Assembly: GCA_002391195.1 (NCBI GenBank) | Contig: DGRZ01000100.1 | Location: 564 to 27,006 of the forward strand | From: Fibrobacter sp. UBA4375 | GTDB lineage: Bacteria > Fibrobacterota > Fibrobacteria > Fibrobacterales > Fibrobacteraceae | Length of the DNA: 26,443 nucleotides | Direction: 5' to 3' | Part shown: piece after piece, positions 15,156 through 22,115 of the stretch | How the letters are laid out: each line of letters opens with the position of its first letter | Numbering within the stretch: position 1 is the first letter of the stretch | Made by a program: the position numbers and the translations under genes | The notes under the pieces: generated by a model | Seen by the model: the letters and a program-made list of their open reading frames with translations, nothing else | What the model was told of the DNA's origin: nothing | The model's database searches: none

Positions 15156-15716
15156 ATGGATTATCCTGTGCTTTTGTTTGCGTTGCTTGCGCTGGAGATT
15201 GCGGCGCGGGCTGTGCTTGAAATTCGCGAGAGGCGCGTAACCCAGTTGCGTGGCGGTATGCTTGCGCTTTTGCGCCTGATTCCCCTATTGAACGACATAG
15301 TGCCCCTGCCCGAAAGTAGGCGGGAGGTGCCCGAAGACCGTTTTGTGGAAGAGCATGAAAAGGCCCATCGTGAATTGAAGCACGGGGTCCTGCGGAACCT
15401 GCTGAAGGTAATCCTGCTGTGCCTTGCGGTGGGATTCCTGCTGTTTTTGGTGGTGCGTCTTGGACTACCCTGGTGGCAGTCCGTGCTGTGGCTCCACCTG
15501 GCGGCGATTCCCTTCAAGCTGTTTTTCCACTGGTCCTGCTGGGGTCAGGAATTCGAGGCCGACAACTATGCCTACAAAAAGCTTGGCAAGAAAATGGCCA
15601 AAGACGCCATGCGCGAACTTGTCGCAAGGGAGATTCCCTACACGCCCCTGTTTGCGTTAATTTATCGGGAACACCCTACGGCAGCTCTCCGCAGCCAGAG
15701 GCTGCTGAACCGCTAG
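15156..15716 (+). CDS. Small M48-like membrane zinc peptidase
   Basis: The 186-residue protein has an N-terminal hydrophobic segment (about 3-20), a zinc-binding HEKAH at 67-71, two hydrophobic helices (about 84-125), and a second metal motif QEFEADNYAYKKLG at 131-144, in which Glu132 and Asp136 match the M48 E-x-x-x-D pattern. A C-terminal EHPTAALRSQRLL matches the HP-(S/T)-x-x-x-R-I segment that ends M48 domains. This is about half the size of HtpX and lacks its long N-terminal region, so it is a minimal membrane peptidase. It follows the DUF4954-like gene by 6 bases and is probably in its operon. Substrate is unknown. The start is the ATG at 15156 with no clear SD site. Confidence 0.75.
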   Translation: MDYPVLLFALLALEIAARAVLEIRERRVTQLRGGMLALLRLIPLLNDIVPLPESRREVPEDRFVEEHEKAHRELKHGVLRNLLKVILLCLAVGFLLFLVVRLGLPWWQSVLWLHLAAIPFKLFFHWSCWGQEFEADNYAYKKLGKKMAKDAMRELVAREIPYTPLFALIYREHPTAALRSQRLLNR

Positions 15717-15745
15717 GGCTTTACATCATTCTCGCGCCTTACGTT

Positions 15746-15796
15746 GTCATGCCTGCGTGGTTCGGCGTCGCTCACCAACCTTAGCGGGCATCTCCT
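15746..15796. repeat. Palindromic repeat, GTCATGCC variant
   Basis: GTCATGCCTGCG at the left and AGCGGGCATCTCCT at the right are inverted partners, like the GTCATCCCC...GGGGATCTCC copies elsewhere, but with about 25 bases (containing GGTT...AACC) between them. It lies in the 106-base gap between the converging peptidase and symporter genes. A further TCTCCT/AGGAGA hairpin (15791-15809) overlaps its end. No T-run makes it a clear terminator. Confidence 0.55.
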
Positions 15797-15822
15797 ATCA
15801 TCAAGGAGAGGATCCATACTTT

Positions 15823-17232
15823 TTATACTTGCTTAGATAGATGTTCCCGCCCAGCTGCAAGCACTATCCCGTTCACCACGAAAGCCGCAATCATCAATAT
15901 GTCGCCGGTATGGCCGCCCAAGGGCCCCGGCAATGCGGGGCAGAGTTTTCCGGCCAGGGCGAGAACACCTCCTGCCACGATTGCTACCGCCACGAATTTC
16001 GGCTTTGCCTTGAGACCCAAGAGCCCCCACAAGATGGGGACGGTGAAGGCTCCCGCATAAACGGCCAGAGCGAGCAGCAGTGTCCCGATGATGTCGGTAA
16101 ATACTAGCGCCAGCAGGAGTGCCACGATTCCGTTCAACAGAATGACGATGCGCGCTTTTGTAAGCGGTGTCATCCCCGCATCCTTCATTGTCATCCCCGC
16201 GCAGGCGGGGATCTCCTTTTCGTTGCTTACATCAAACAATCTGCATATAATAACCGAGCTGCTTAACAGCGTTGTATCGGCGCTGCTCAGCACGACGCTC
16301 AGTAATGCAAGCGCAATCAGGGGTATCAAGGGTTGCGGCAGAACCGCTTTGGCGATGGCGGTAATGCGGGCTCCCTGCACATCGCCGAGGCTCACGCCAT
16401 AAACCGCCAGGAACCCGATGACAAAGGCTACGGGCACAAGGATTGCAGCCGCCGTGAAGACGGCCTTTTTCGCCGTGGCCGTATCCTTGGCACAGAACAT
16501 GCGGCTGAAAATGTCGGGCCCTGCCGTATAGGTGGTGCCGTAGGTGAGTATCAGCAGGAACAGGTCGAGGGAAGAAAAGTTCGTGTTGAAGGGGAAGGCC
16601 GGGGCACCCTGCAAAATTTCGGAAAGCGACGGTGCGGCATTTGCAGGATTTCCGCCGAAAAGGGCGAACCCTGCCAGAACCACAAGCCCGAGGACAATCA
16701 GGCAGGCCTGCAGAAAGTCCGTCCGCAAAATGGAAAGCTGGCCCCCTGCAAGGGTGTATCCCGTAAAGACCGCCGCGGCCACAATCGCCGCCGCGGTATA
16801 GCTGAGAGCCGTGAAAGTCATCAGGAGTTTTGCCGCCGCAATGATTTGGGCGGCAACAATGCCGGTCCACGCGACCGGTATCACCAAGGATGCTACCAGT
16901 CGCGGGCCCTTGCCGTATAGCGATTCCACCAGGTCGGGGAGGGCGTATTTCCCGTGTTGGTAGGCGCGGCCTGCAAAGGGAATCAGGGCCAATAGCCCGA
17001 GGGCCCCCACAAGCATGAACCAGGTGGCGGCCCCACCCAGCCTGGCGCCGGAATCAATGGCTCCAATCACAGCCGACCCGCCTAGAATGGTCGCCACAAG
17101 GCTCCCTGCAACAGCTTTAGCCGAAGCTCCCTTGCGCGCCACGAAAAAGTCGGGAATGTCCTTCACGTGCCGCGCACTTCGGGCGGCAATAAAGATCAAA
17201 AAAATGAGGTAGACAATAAGAGCAATATTCAT
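15823..17232 (-). CDS. Sodium:solute symporter (SSS family)
   Basis: The 469-residue integral membrane protein has about 13 hydrophobic segments and the SSS pattern: DFFVARKGASAKAVAGSLVATILGGSAVIGAIDSGARLGGAATW near the start, YTLAGGQLSILRTDFLQ in the middle, the GPDIFSRMFCAKDTATAKKA segment (about 238-257) and the sodium-site LALLSVVLSSADTTLLSSS (about 314-332). It should couple sodium entry to uptake of an organic solute; the substrate cannot be told. Residues 340-355 (EIPACAGMTMKDAGMT) fill the loop after that helix and come from an inserted palindromic repeat, read in frame. The start is the ATG at 17230-17232. It stands alone, 53 bases upstream of the stop of the next minus-strand gene. 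Confidence 0.88.
   Translation of the reverse strand: MNIALIVYLIFLIFIAARSARHVKDIPDFFVARKGASAKAVAGSLVATILGGSAVIGAIDSGARLGGAATWFMLVGALGLLALIPFAGRAYQHGKYALPDLVESLYGKGPRLVASLVIPVAWTGIVAAQIIAAAKLLMTFTALSYTAAAIVAAAVFTGYTLAGGQLSILRTDFLQACLIVLGLVVLAGFALFGGNPANAAPSLSEILQGAPAFPFNTNFSSLDLFLLILTYGTTYTAGPDIFSRMFCAKDTATAKKAVFTAAAILVPVAFVIGFLAVYGVSLGDVQGARITAIAKAVLPQPLIPLIALALLSVVLSSADTTLLSSSVIICRLFDVSNEKEIPACAGMTMKDAGMTPLTKARIVILLNGIVALLLALVFTDIIGTLLLALAVYAGAFTVPILWGLLGLKAKPKFVAVAIVAGGVLALAGKLCPALPGPLGGHTGDILMIAAFVVNGIVLAAGREHLSKQV
16169..16216. repeat. Palindromic repeat inserted in frame in the symporter gene
   Basis: A half copy GTCATCCCCGCATCC (16169-16183) is followed by a full palindrome from GTCATCCCCGCG to GGGGATCTCC (16190-16216). 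The same half-plus-full arrangement is found at 23924-23970 with a different spacer. The 48-base length keeps the frame and encodes 16 residues of the symporter. Confidence 0.85.
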
Positions 17233-17236
17233 ATTG

Positions 17237-17278
17237 GGCGACGTGGCAAACTGTTGCTACGTGGTGTCGCCAAAGATA
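17237..17278 (-). promoter_or_regulatory. Promoter box and inverted repeat in front of the symporter gene
   Basis: On the minus strand TATCTTTG (17278-17271) fits TAnnTTTG exactly and lies 38 bases before the ATG at 17232. Overlapping it, GGCGAC (17237-17242) pairs with GTCGCC (17266-17271) and GTGGCAA (17243-17249) pairs, with one G-T, with TTGCTAC (17254-17260) around ACTG. The repeat spans the expected transcription start, so it could be an operator or a leader hairpin. Confidence 0.4.
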
Positions 17279-17285
17279 GAAATTG

Positions 17286-18329
17286 CTAGAACTTCCTGCT
17301 GGCGATGAACATGACCATCCGCAAGTCCCATTCGCTATCGACCTGCTTTTGCAGCAGTTCTTCCGTGGTGGGGTAGCGGCGGTTTTTGAACACGCGGTCC
17401 CTTGAAACGACGGCCATCAACATGCCGTTCCATTTTTCGCTAATCTTGACCGATGCCATGGGAGTGAGGCTTACGGTCTTGAATCCGGGATTGTAATCCT
17501 TGTAGGTGTCGTCAAAGTCGTAGGCGTGCTTGAAGGCGCTTACGGTGGCGGCGAACATGAACATGGGCACCCGCTCAAAGGGCAGCATGTAGATGAGGGT
17601 GCCGCCGTACTTGTACCTGAAACCGTTCACCATGTCCTGGCCCCCTGCCTTCCAGACCTGTTTGTCTTCGGCGCCGGTGTAGCCGGAGTAGGTGTACTCG
17701 GCCGTGCCTTTCAAGATGATTTTGGTCCAGTCGGACTTGGGCAAAAAGGCGAGTAGGGGGAGGGTCAGTGCACCGTGGTAGTTGATGCCGTAAAGGTATT
17801 CGGTAAATGTCACGTCTTGACGGTAATCCCTTTTTTCAGGGTCGTAAACGCCCATGAAGGTGGCGGTCTCGCCATAGTTGATGGCCGTCCCGCCCAAGCC
17901 CTGGACGCCAAGCTCTAGCAGGTGAATCAGTTCCAGGCTGACTCCTGCGCGGAGGTTGATTCCTTCGAATCCGAGATTCCCTCCAGAATACCCCTTCAGG
18001 GTAAGGAGGGGTCCCATATTTTTCTGAATGTTGAAATTGAGAGCCCAAGCCGGCACAGAAAAGGCAATGAAGGGCCAGTTGTGCAGCGTCTTGGAATTCC
18101 TGAGGGAATTGTGGGGGAGTACCAGCGTGATAATGGAGAAGGTGTTCTCGAAGGCGCTTGTGAAACCAAACGCGTCGTCTGGTTTTGCGGCGGGCTTTTC
18201 CGGTGTGGTAGCTGCCGAATCGGGCTGTGTGACCGCCGTAGAATCTGAACCTTGCGCGTTTGCATAGAATGGCAAGAGAACTGCCAATATCAAAGCCTTA
18301 AAAACGTTGCAAGATAGCCGTTTGCACAT
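17286..18329 (-). CDS. Secreted outer-membrane-like protein, function unknown
   Basis: The 347-residue product begins with a signal peptide, MCKRLSCNVFKALILAVLLPFYANA, with cleavage expected after ANA, then an acidic Thr/Pro/Asp linker. The mature part alternates aromatic and hydrophobic residues in short strands (for example GINLRAGVSLELIHLLELGVQGLGG, YHGALTLPLLAFLP, KGTAEYTYSGYTG) and ends in Phe, as many outer-membrane beta-barrels do. No named family is recognised. The frame stays open further upstream, but the ATG at 18329 is chosen because the signal peptide starts there. It diverges from the BatD-like gene across a 130-base gap. Confidence 0.65.
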   Translation of the reverse strand: MCKRLSCNVFKALILAVLLPFYANAQGSDSTAVTQPDSAATTPEKPAAKPDDAFGFTSAFENTFSIITLVLPHNSLRNSKTLHNWPFIAFSVPAWALNFNIQKNMGPLLTLKGYSGGNLGFEGINLRAGVSLELIHLLELGVQGLGGTAINYGETATFMGVYDPEKRDYRQDVTFTEYLYGINYHGALTLPLLAFLPKSDWTKIILKGTAEYTYSGYTGAEDKQVWKAGGQDMVNGFRYKYGGTLIYMLPFERVPMFMFAATVSAFKHAYDFDDTYKDYNPGFKTVSLTPMASVKISEKWNGMLMAVVSRDRVFKNRRYPTTEELLQKQVDSEWDLRMVMFIASRKF

Positions 18330-18434
18330 ACGCGGGTGAAAATGTAGATATTTTGTTCGTTTGTTCGTGCTCCGACACGCCATCTAGCAAGAACAATGGC
18401 GCACTTTGGTTGGTCTTTATTGTACGTATTTTTG

Positions 18435-18440
18435 TATATT
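18435..18440 (+). promoter_or_regulatory. Candidate -10 box TATATT for the BatD-like gene
   Basis: TATATT lies 19 bases before the ATG at 18460 in an AT-rich patch; a GAGG ribosome site at 18451-18454 separates them. A TTGGTC at 18410-18415 is the nearest -35-like hexamer (19-base spacer). Weak evidence. Confidence 0.3.
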
Positions 18441-18459
18441 CTTATGTATAGAGGTTTGT

Positions 18460-19443
18460 ATGTCTCGCTTTTTAACCTTTTTTGCCTTAATTCTTGCATT
18501 TGTGTTTGCTGTGCCGGCCCTTGCCTTCGATGTCTCGGTCAAGGCCAACGTGGATAACGCCCAGGTGTTCGTGGGCGACATGTTCAATTACGAAATCCAG
18601 GTTACCGCTCCCGAAAACGCCGTCGTGGATTTGCCCAGCTTTGTCGGGAATTTGGGAAGTTTCGAAGTCAAGGAGATGAAGAACGAGAAGGTGACTGAAG
18701 GTATGCCCAAGGGTTCTGCAAAGTTCGTATGGCAGGCTACCCTCAACACCTTCGTGAGCGGAGACTTTCTGATTGCACCCCAGCAGGTCCAGGCCGTTGT
18801 CGGTAGCGATACGGTCAAGGTGAATACGGACCCCGTGGCGGTGAAGGTCTCCATGCGCACTACCGGCGAAGAGACGGATATTTTGGAGGCCGAAGACCCC
18901 CTGGACGACCCCAGGCTCCCGCAGTGGCTTTTCATCTTGCTCATTGTTCTCGGCGTGATTGTGCTGGTGGTTCTTGGCTGGTTCCTCCATAAAAAGTTTG
19001 CGAAGGTGGGTGCGGCTCCCAGGCTTCCGCCCTACGAAGAGGCGGTGCTCGCCCTCAAGGAACTGCGCCAGAAGAACTATCTGGCCGAAGGCAATCAGGG
19101 AGACTACTTTATGGCCCTCGGGTTTATCGCCCGCCGTTACGTGGAACGCCGTTTCGAGGTGGACATTCTGGATGCCACCGTGGTAGAACTCAAGCAGAGA
19201 ATGGCCCATGTGGCGGGGCTCCCGCAGGCCTACAAGGAATCCATGGTGACCCTTGCCGTAGAGACGGAGCCGGTGAAATTCGCCAAGATGAAGCTTGAAG
19301 GTGAACGCTGCCGCTTCTGGGACGAATGGGCCGACCGCCTGCTCGAAGACACCAAGCCCACTCCCGAAGAGGAACAGGCCAAGAAGGATGCGCTGAAAGC
19401 CGCCATACGTGATGTGAAGGCGGAACGCAAAAAGAAGAAGTAA
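18460..19443 (+). CDS. BatD-like membrane protein
   Basis: The 327-residue protein has a signal peptide (MSRFLTFFALILAFVFAVPALA), an exported beta-rich domain of about 130 residues that starts FDVSVKANVDNAQVFVGDMFNYEIQVT and contains LPSFVGNLGSFEV, one transmembrane helix at about 154-178 (LFILLIVLGVIVLVVLGWFL) and a cytosolic helical tail rich in Lys, Glu and Arg. The exported part resembles BatD ('oxygen tolerance') proteins, which assist MoxR/BatA-type VWA systems, and the helical tail resembles the DUF4381-type part. No batA, batB or moxR is in the window, so the assignment is by pattern only. The ATG at 18460 has GAGG upstream and begins the signal peptide. yggS starts 2 bases after its stop. 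Confidence 0.6.
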   Translation: MSRFLTFFALILAFVFAVPALAFDVSVKANVDNAQVFVGDMFNYEIQVTAPENAVVDLPSFVGNLGSFEVKEMKNEKVTEGMPKGSAKFVWQATLNTFVSGDFLIAPQQVQAVVGSDTVKVNTDPVAVKVSMRTTGEETDILEAEDPLDDPRLPQWLFILLIVLGVIVLVVLGWFLHKKFAKVGAAPRLPPYEEAVLALKELRQKNYLAEGNQGDYFMALGFIARRYVERRFEVDILDATVVELKQRMAHVAGLPQAYKESMVTLAVETEPVKFAKMKLEGERCRFWDEWADRLLEDTKPTPEEEQAKKDALKAAIRDVKAERKKKK

Positions 19444-19445
19444 AA

Positions 19446-20222
19446 ATGGAATTCACTCTCGAAGAAATGCGAACCCACCTTGCCGCTTTGGAGGCAAGAA
19501 TTTCAAGTGCCTGCAAAATCGCAGGCCGTGGACGTGAATCTGTCAAACTCGTTTGGGTGAGCAAGTTCCACCCCGCAGAGGCCGTAGAAAACGCCATCAG
19601 CCTGGGCGCTACCGACTTCGGCGAAAACCGTGTCCAGGAGGCGGAACTCAAGTTTTCTACACCCCGCACGGCGCTCAACGGGGAACGCGTCCGTTGCCAT
19701 GTCATCGGTCCTGTACAAAGTAACAAACTCAAGAAGGCGGCCATTGTCGCTGACTGTATCCACTCCATCGCCAGCATGGAGGCGGTAGAAAAGCTGGAAA
19801 AGGTCTGTGCCGCACTCCCTGGAGAGAATGGCTCGGGCAAAATCCTGGACATCCTTTTCCAGGTAAACGCCGGCGAAGAAGAGACCAAGAGCGGCTTGGA
19901 CGTTCACGAAGCGGAGAATTTCTTGAACGGCTTGGCAGCCCGCGGTGAAACGGCGTTCCCCCACCTCCGTTTCCGGGGACTCATGACCATCGGCAAGAAC
20001 ACCGGCGTGGCTGAAGATTCCCGGGAATGCTTTGCCTTTTTGCGGAACCTGCAACAAAAATTCTTGGCTAAGGGCGGCGTGTTCGTGAACTTTGACCAAC
20101 TTTCCATGGGCATGACCGGCGATTTGGAAGTGGCCATCGAAGAAGGTTCCACCATGATCCGCGTGGGCACCGCCCTTTTCGGCGAACGGGACTATAGTAA
20201 GCCCGTCAACGACCCTGTTTAG
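19446..20222 (+). CDS. yggS: YggS/PLPBP-family pyridoxal phosphate homeostasis protein
   Basis: The 258-residue protein is a single-domain TIM-barrel that binds pyridoxal 5'-phosphate and helps keep PLP and amino acid pools balanced; no enzyme activity is known for the family. The PLP lysine is Lys40 in VWVSKFHP. Other family marks are DFGENRVQE, CHVIGPVQSNK, the VNAGEEETKSG segment, LRFRGLMTIG and LSMGMTGDLEVAIEEGSTMIRVGTALFG with the phosphate-binding residues. Length is slightly above the usual 230. It is 2 bases after the BatD-like gene, so they share a transcript; a palindromic repeat with a T-run follows and may end it. Confidence 0.93.
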   Translation: MEFTLEEMRTHLAALEARISSACKIAGRGRESVKLVWVSKFHPAEAVENAISLGATDFGENRVQEAELKFSTPRTALNGERVRCHVIGPVQSNKLKKAAIVADCIHSIASMEAVEKLEKVCAALPGENGSGKILDILFQVNAGEEETKSGLDVHEAENFLNGLAARGETAFPHLRFRGLMTIGKNTGVAEDSRECFAFLRNLQQKFLAKGGVFVNFDQLSMGMTGDLEVAIEEGSTMIRVGTALFGERDYSKPVNDPV

Positions 20223-20250
20223 GCAATATTTTTCGTTCTGTCCCCTTTTT

Positions 20251-20285
20251 GTCTTCCCCGACTTGTTCGGGGATCTCCTTTTTTA
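20251..20285 (+). terminator. Palindromic repeat with T-run after yggS, possible terminator
   Basis: TCCCCGA (20255-20261) pairs perfectly with TCGGGGA (20267-20273) around CTTGT, and the flanks GTCT and TCTCC make it a variant of the GTCATCCCC...GGGGATCTCC family. Six T residues begin 5 bases after the stem, so it may terminate yggS transcripts. It also lies just before a TATATACA patch that could promote lemA. Confidence 0.6.
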
Positions 20286-20319
20286 TATACATTTCCCAAA
20301 AAACAGAAAGGAGAACCTT

Positions 20320-20880
20320 ATGACTGTCGGAATCGTCGTTCTTGTAGTAGTGGTAATTCTTGTGGGCTGGTTCATCGCCATGTACAATGGCCTGGTGAAA
20401 CTCCGCAACAACCGCGAAAACGCCTTTGCTAACATCGATGTTCAGCTCAAGCAGCGCTATGACCTGGTGCCCCAGCTGGTGGAGACCATCAAGGGTTATG
20501 CCGCCCACGAAAAGGAGACTCTCGAAAAGGTGACTGCCGCCCGAGCCGCCGCCATGAACGCCACCACCGTCGACGAGAAACTTGCCGCCGACAAGGCCCT
20601 GTCGGGCGCTCTTGCCGGACTCCGCGTGTCTTTGGAAGCCTACCCCGAACTGAAGGCCAACCAGAACTTCTTGCAGTTGCAGAACGAACTGGCCGACATC
20701 GAGAACAAGCTTTCCGCCGCCCGCCGCTTCTTCAATTCCACCACCCGCGAACTGAACAACGCCTGCGAGGTGTTCCCGAGCAACATCGTGGCTGGTATGT
20801 TCGGCTTCAAGCGCGCCCCCATGTACGAGGCCACCGAAAACCGCGAGACCCTCAACAAGGCCCCGGAGGTGAAGTTCTAA
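20320..20880 (+). CDS. lemA: LemA family protein
   Basis: The 186-residue protein has one N-terminal membrane helix (about 3-21, VGIVVLVVVVILVGWFIAM) followed by a long antiparallel helical bundle with the LemA pattern: YNGLVKLRNNRENAFANIDVQLKQRYDLVPQLVETIKGYAAHEKETLEKVTAARAAA, then LKANQNFLQLQNELADIENKLSAARRFFNSTTRELNNACEVFPSNIVAG. Molecular role is poorly known. LemA genes are commonly next to an M48 peptidase gene, as here. The ATG at 20320 is preceded by AAAGGAG at 20307-20313; an upstream in-frame start would lack this and would alter the membrane helix. The htpX-like gene follows after 151 bases that hold the repeat element. Confidence 0.95.
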   Translation: MTVGIVVLVVVVILVGWFIAMYNGLVKLRNNRENAFANIDVQLKQRYDLVPQLVETIKGYAAHEKETLEKVTAARAAAMNATTVDEKLAADKALSGALAGLRVSLEAYPELKANQNFLQLQNELADIENKLSAARRFFNSTTRELNNACEVFPSNIVAGMFGFKRAPMYEATENRETLNKAPEVKF

Positions 20881-20882
20881 TT

Positions 20883-21025
20883 GTGATTAGTAAACAGTAG
20901 GCTGTGGATAGGGTAGGGGAAAGCCTTCCCCTGGCTCGCACTTTGTTGCTCGCCACCCCTTCTGCGGGGACACCCCGCAACGCCCCGCCTTCGGCCCTAG
21001 CCACTAATCACTAACCACTAGCCAC
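20883..21025. repeat. Symmetric heptamer-hairpin element between lemA and htpX
   Basis: The left arm has four 7-base units from GTGATTA (20883) to GTGGATA (20904), then GGG (20911-20913). The right arm is the inverted layout: CCC (20995-20997), then four units, TAGCCAC (20998), TAATCAC (21005), TAACCAC (21012) and TAGCCAC (21019). The core holds hairpin H1, AGGGGAA/TTCCCCT around AGCC (20915-20932), and hairpin H2, TGCGGGG/CCCCGCA around ACA (20963-20979), 30 bases apart. It fills nearly the whole gap and ends 6 bases before the htpX ATG. The same hairpin pair is inside the glycosyltransferase gene. Confidence 0.85.
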
Positions 21026-21031
21026 TGCACA

Positions 21032-22078
21032 ATGAAATACGTCGGGCTCCAGACACAGATTTGGCGGAACAACCGCAATACGGTTATCCTGCTCTGCATG
21101 TTTCCCGTGATTCTTCTCGGGATGGTTCTCCTGGCGATAATGACCCTGGATTTTTTCGGCTGGTTCTGTTGGGACGGGGCCTGCCCGCCGGGTCCACAGG
21201 CCGCCACCTTCCACTGGCCCATCATCTGGTACTATTTCAAGGACGCCATGCCCTTCACGCTTTGCATGACGGGGCTCTGGTTCATTATCGCCTACTGCAC
21301 GAATACCGCTATCATCCGTCACATCACCCACGCAAAGCCGACGGAACGCAAGGACAACCTGCGGGTCTATAACCTGGTGGAAAACCTCTGCATCGCAGGG
21401 GGCATCGAAATGCCCCAAATCAATATCGTCCAGGACGACCAGCTGAACGCTTTTGCCAGCGGAGTAGATGTCCCGTCTTTCACAATCACGCTTACGACCG
21501 GACTTATAGACAAACTAGACGATGCGGAACTGGCCGCCGTCATCGGGCACGAACTGACCCACATCAAGAACCGTGACACCCGCCTGATGGTGGTATGTAT
21601 CGTATTTGTCGGGATTTTTGCGGCCATCCGGTCCATGGCCGTGCGAATGCTTATGGGGCTGCTCACCGGGCCCCGCCGCCGCACCACCAACCGCAGCAAA
21701 AAAAATGGCGGCGGCGGTGGCGCCATATTCGGAATCATCCTGTTCCTGGTGGCGCTTATCGTATGGAGCACCGTCGGGTATTTCTTCAGCTGGCTTACCC
21801 GTATGGCCATTTCCCGCACACGCGAATACGTGGCCGATGCCGGCGGTGCCGAACTCTGCGGAGACCCTCTGGCCCTGGCCTCTGCCCTGCAGAAAATATC
21901 CGACAATCCGGGTCTTGACAATATCCACCGGGGCGACGTGGCCCAACTCTACATTATCCACCCCGACGAGGAATTCGACAACGACATGAAACTCTCGGGC
22001 TGGGTGGCCAAGGCGAACACCATGTTCTGTACCCACCCCGATACGCCCGAACGTATCAAAATTCTGAAACAGTTCTAG
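21032..22078 (+). CDS. htpX: M48-family membrane zinc metallopeptidase (HtpX-like)
   Basis: The 348-residue protein has two N-terminal membrane helices (about 17-40 and 68-93) and a catalytic domain facing the cytosol. The zinc site is HELTH at 173-177, with the third ligand Glu265 in REYVADAGG and Asp269 nearby. Further membrane stretches surround 188-205 and 228-250, with a Gly-rich loop (GGGGGA) between them, and the C-terminus has THPDTPERIKIL, the HP-x-x-x-R-I segment of the family. It is expected to degrade misfolded membrane proteins. It pairs with lemA, a common arrangement. The ATG has no SD site; the bases in front of it are the right arm of the heptamer element. HtpX is used as the nearest name; other LemA-linked M48 subfamilies are possible. 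Confidence 0.88.
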   Translation: MKYVGLQTQIWRNNRNTVILLCMFPVILLGMVLLAIMTLDFFGWFCWDGACPPGPQAATFHWPIIWYYFKDAMPFTLCMTGLWFIIAYCTNTAIIRHITHAKPTERKDNLRVYNLVENLCIAGGIEMPQINIVQDDQLNAFASGVDVPSFTITLTTGLIDKLDDAELAAVIGHELTHIKNRDTRLMVVCIVFVGIFAAIRSMAVRMLMGLLTGPRRRTTNRSKKNGGGGGAIFGIILFLVALIVWSTVGYFFSWLTRMAISRTREYVADAGGAELCGDPLALASALQKISDNPGLDNIHRGDVAQLYIIHPDEEFDNDMKLSGWVAKANTMFCTHPDTPERIKILKQF

Positions 22079-22087
22079 AGGAAAATG

Positions 22088-22095
22088 TATATTTC
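22088..22095 (+). promoter_or_regulatory. Candidate promoter box TATATTTC
   Basis: TATATTTC lies 20 bases before the ATG at 22116, with an AGGTGG ribosome site at 22100-22105 between them. It starts 10 bases after the htpX stop, so the lipoprotein gene may have its own transcript. No -35 hexamer is convincing. Confidence 0.35.
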
Positions 22096-22115
22096 CATTA
22101 GGTGGAATCTACGGT

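Noticed and set aside
15791..15809. Terminator for the converging peptidase and symporter genes
   Set aside because: The TCTCCT/AGGAGA stem is short and no T-run follows on either strand.
20998..21025. CRISPR array
   Set aside because: Units are 7 bases with no spacers and no cas genes are nearby.
20883..21025. Insertion sequence with a transposase
   Set aside because: The element is under 150 bases and has no open frame of useful length; at most it is a non-autonomous element.
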